Source: JACPGQ01 sp039798685 (lineage in GTDB: Bacteria > Patescibacteriota > Microgenomatia > Levybacterales > UBA12049). From it: a DNA stretch of 14,986 nucleotides. Under the pieces are notes generated by a model. That model was not told the origin of the DNA, made no database searches, and saw nothing but the letters and a program-made list of their open reading frames with translations. Numbering within the stretch: position 1 is the stretch's first letter; each line of letters starts with the position of its first letter. Both the position numbers and the translations under genes were made by a program. Location: NCBI GenBank assembly GCA_039798685.1, contig JBDKFM010000038.1, positions 1 through 14,986 on the forward strand. Direction: 5' to 3'. Shown piece by piece: positions 13,273-14,986 of the stretch.

Positions 13273-14835
13273 AATATGGGCCTGTAGCTCAGCGGTAGAG
13301 CAGGAGCCTTTTAAGCTCTTGGTCGACAGTTCGAATCTGTCCGGGCTCACATTTAGGGATTGGTTTTCCTCAAATTCACTGTTTAGCTTGAAAGGAAGGG
13401 ATAAATTATGGTTTGAAATGTCCTCAAATCCATAAGCTAGACCATTAGGGAAAACCATAGTTTGTAGCTTTATTTTTAATAAAGATGGAGCGTCAAACCA
13501 GACTTTAGCAATAGTTTGAATAAAATTTTCAGCATAGGCTAAACAGAGATTTATTTCCTCAATATCTGTTTTTGATTCATTTAATCCTAGGCGTGCAACA
13601 GTCAATTTATCTCTCACTTCCTCTAACTCTTTCAGACCTTCTTCATAGGTATATACTTGTTTCTTTATCATTTGTTGGATATTAACCTTTTCAGCCTCCA
13701 AAGAATCAACTTCTGCTTTAGCACGAATAGTATCTCCTTCAAGTTCCATGATTCGTTTTTTATATACTCTAATAAACATTTCTCTAAAAAGTTTTGCGGA
13801 ATCCTCCTTTGGTTGAATCTTTAAGAGTAAATTATAGAATTTATCATGAACCTCATCTCTGCTGTAGGTTTTGCTTTTTTTGACACAGCCTTTTGTAACA
13901 CAATAGTATTTTGCGTACCTTTTAGTGTTTCCCTTACACCAAGCAGCAGTTAGCTTTTGCTTGCACGAAGGACACAATAAGAATCTTCTCATTGGAAAAT
14001 CTTCACTTTCAGTAACTCTCTTTTTATTAGTATGGTTTGAACGAGCAAGAATAATTTCTTGGCATTTATAAAATGTGTATTCATCAGTGAGCGGTGCATG
14101 AACTCCTTTTATTTGCTCATCATACATTTCAATAATTCCTATATAAAACTTATCTTTTAGAATCTTCTGAACCCCTTGAGCGTGGAATTTCTTTCCTTGC
14201 TTTCCTCTTAGATGTTTTTCGTTATTTAACCAATAAGCTAGTTGTTTATAGGTATAGTGTCCAGTAGAAAATCTAGTAAAAAGTTCAGTGATTGCAGGTG
14301 CCTTGTCAGGATCTAAAGCGATTACAGCGTGATCAGTTTCATCTTTTCTATTTACATATCCTGGCTTAGCTCCCCAAACCCATCTTCCTTTCATGATCCA
14401 ATTTCTCATTGCATCCTTAACTCTTTGTGACTTTACATTGTTATCAAGCTCAGCAAGTATAGCCAACATTCCTTCCATGGCTTTACCCATAATGCTGTCA
14501 TCCACTGGTTCGGTTGCAGATTTCACACTTACACCATAATCCATAAGTCTTGCTTTGATTGCATAATGGTCAATTTGATTCCGAGCAAAACGATCAAGTT
14601 TATAAACTAGACATACATCTATCTTCCCTTTATTTACACGACAGTATTCAATTAGCTCTTTTAGTTTTGTTCTGTCAGCAAACTTAGCGGATTCTCCCTC
14701 CTCCTTAAAAATTTTTACTATCTTCCAGCCTTGTTCTTTTGCATATCGTTCACAAGTAGCTGTTTGAACATCAAAACTCGCATTCTCAATTTGACTTGGA
14801 TCTGAAACTCTTATGTATATAATTGCGTTTTTCAT
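13267..14835 (-). CDS. large serine recombinase, reading antisense through tRNA-Lys
   Basis: The frame encodes 522 residues. The N-terminal resolvase domain shows AIIYIRVSDPSQ with the nucleophile Ser11 and Arg9, and YKLDRFARN (78-86) with the catalytic arginines. A recombinase domain follows (about 155-260, including GAKPGYVNRK), then a zinc ribbon with LCPSC (287-291), and Cys312 and Cys317 in YYCVTKGC, a coiled coil (about 355-430) and a C-terminal segment. This is the layout of phage/ICE integrases of the large serine type. Residues 496-520 are encoded by the strand opposite tRNA-Lys, so the natural C-terminus was probably formed by whatever lies beyond the junction in the circular form. 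The stop is in the tRNA leader repeats. The gene is AT-rich (20 G+C of 60 at 14401-14460, hand count). It should integrate and, perhaps with a partner, excise the element. Confidence 0.9.
   Translation of the reverse strand: MKNAIIYIRVSDPSQIENASFDVQTATCERYAKEQGWKIVKIFKEEGESAKFADRTKLKELIEYCRVNKGKIDVCLVYKLDRFARNQIDHYAIKARLMDYGVSVKSATEPVDDSIMGKAMEGMLAILAELDNNVKSQRVKDAMRNWIMKGRWVWGAKPGYVNRKDETDHAVIALDPDKAPAITELFTRFSTGHYTYKQLAYWLNNEKHLRGKQGKKFHAQGVQKILKDKFYIGIIEMYDEQIKGVHAPLTDEYTFYKCQEIILARSNHTNKKRVTESEDFPMRRFLLCPSCKQKLTAAWCKGNTKRYAKYYCVTKGCVKKSKTYSRDEVHDKFYNLLLKIQPKEDSAKLFREMFIRVYKKRIMELEGDTIRAKAEVDSLEAEKVNIQQMIKKQVYTYEEGLKELEEVRDKLTVARLGLNESKTDIEEINLCLAYAENFIQTIAKVWFDAPSLLKIKLQTMVFPNGLAYGFEDISNHNLSLPFKLNSEFEENQSLNVSPDRFELSTKSLKGSCSTAELQAHIG
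13278..13349 (+). tRNA. trnK: tRNA-Lys (anticodon UUU)
   Basis: A complete cloverleaf is present: acceptor GGGCCUG/CGGGCUC (two G-U pairs), D stem GCUC/GAGC with loop AGCGGUA, anticodon stem GGAGC/GCUCU around CUUUUAA with anticodon UUU, T-arm GACAG/CUGUC around UUCGAAU. Discriminator A; no encoded CCA. The gene is intact although the recombinase reading frame crosses it on the other strand. Confidence 0.95.
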
Positions 14836-14848
14836 AGTTATTAATTTA

Positions 14849-14854
14849 ATTATA
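14849..14854 (-). promoter_or_regulatory. -10 element of the recombinase gene
   Basis: Minus-strand TATAAT (14854-14849) is a perfect -10 lying 13 nt before the ATG at 14835, which predicts a leader of about seven bases. There is no TGn extension and no clear -35. The 59-nt gap around it contains nothing else I can identify. Confidence 0.5.
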
Positions 14855-14894
14855 GCTATTTTGAGCCTAATCTGCCGATATTTTTAATCTAAAT

Positions 14895-14986
14895 TTATAC
14901 TGCTTTTACGAGATATTCATTCCCTTTCCGCAGGAATCTATATCCAACTATTTGTCCGTTATCTCTCGGTAGTTGTAAGCTCATTT
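14895..14986 (-). CDS. unrecognised C-terminal fragment or small protein at the right edge
   Basis: A minus-strand frame stops at 14895 (TAA) and is open to the window edge. An ATG at 14984 would give a 29-residue protein (MSLQLPRDNGQIVGYRFLRK and nine more), but it is more likely the tail of a longer gene that starts outside. It is co-directional with the recombinase and 59 nt upstream of it, so it would belong to the element. No function is assigned. Confidence 0.35.
   Translation of the reverse strand, partial: MSLQLPRDNGQIVGYRFLRKGNEYLVKAV

Larger units (their letters stand above)
13350..14986. mobile_element. left end of a putative integrated element at tRNA-Lys
   Basis: A serine recombinase gene points toward and overlaps the 3' end of an intact tRNA gene, and base composition falls on this side of the tRNA. 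The other end is outside the window, and I found no second copy of the tRNA 3' segment here. The exact junction is not determinable from one end; it may lie within the tRNA 3' half or just after 13349. Confidence 0.6.

Overview
The window looks like part of a small, densely packed bacterial genome of the Candidate Phyla Radiation (Patescibacteria), most like Microgenomates. This is an inference from the gene families present (short HolA-like clamp-loader protein, SpeD-like protein with EamA exporter, archaeal-type PGI/PMI with a cupin, a HELLH metalloprotein, a secreted Thr/Pro-linker protein), near-zero or overlapping gene spacing, no Shine-Dalgarno motifs at starts, and tRNAs without encoded CCA. 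I could run no database search.

Layout. 2-664 (+) is the 3' part of a DUF2156-type acyl/aminoacyl-transferase-like gene. 651-7073 (-) is one co-directional run of eight genes with gaps of at most 44 nt, apparently transcribed from an extended -10 promoter at 7082-7090: secreted glycosidase-like TIM barrel, HELLH metalloprotein, HolA-like protein, phosphomannomutase, PMI-type cupin, bifunctional PGI/PMI, SpeD-family pyruvoyl decarboxylase and EamA transporter. The middle three genes give a route fructose-6-P to mannose-6-P to mannose-1-P for glycan precursors. 7145-9915 (+) holds a queuosine-precursor transporter (YhhQ), a RibD/DHFR-fold reductase, a tRNA-dihydrouridine synthase and an RBBP9-type serine hydrolase. 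9905-11131 (-) is a secreted PcsB-like coiled-coil protein with a C39-like cysteine peptidase domain, a candidate division peptidoglycan hydrolase. 11245-11997 (+) is an unrecognised protein. tRNA-Glu(UUC) lies on the minus strand at 11999-12070, and a cytoplasmic glycosidase-like protein at 12148-13188 (+). tRNA-Lys(UUU) is at 13278-13349.

From 13350 to the right edge the sequence is AT-richer and carries a large serine recombinase on the minus strand whose reading frame runs antisense through the whole tRNA-Lys gene. This looks like the left end of an integrated element.

Three patterns stand out. (1) Both tRNA genes are preceded by exactly four tandem heptamers (consensus ATTnGCn, 28 nt) and then a 5-nt spacer ending in TAT. 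(2) At most transcription-unit starts a -10 hexamer, often extended by TGn, sits only 5-13 nt before the start codon, predicting leaderless or nearly leaderless mRNAs. (3) The recombinase C-terminus is supplied by the antisense strand of the tRNA, so it should change on excision.
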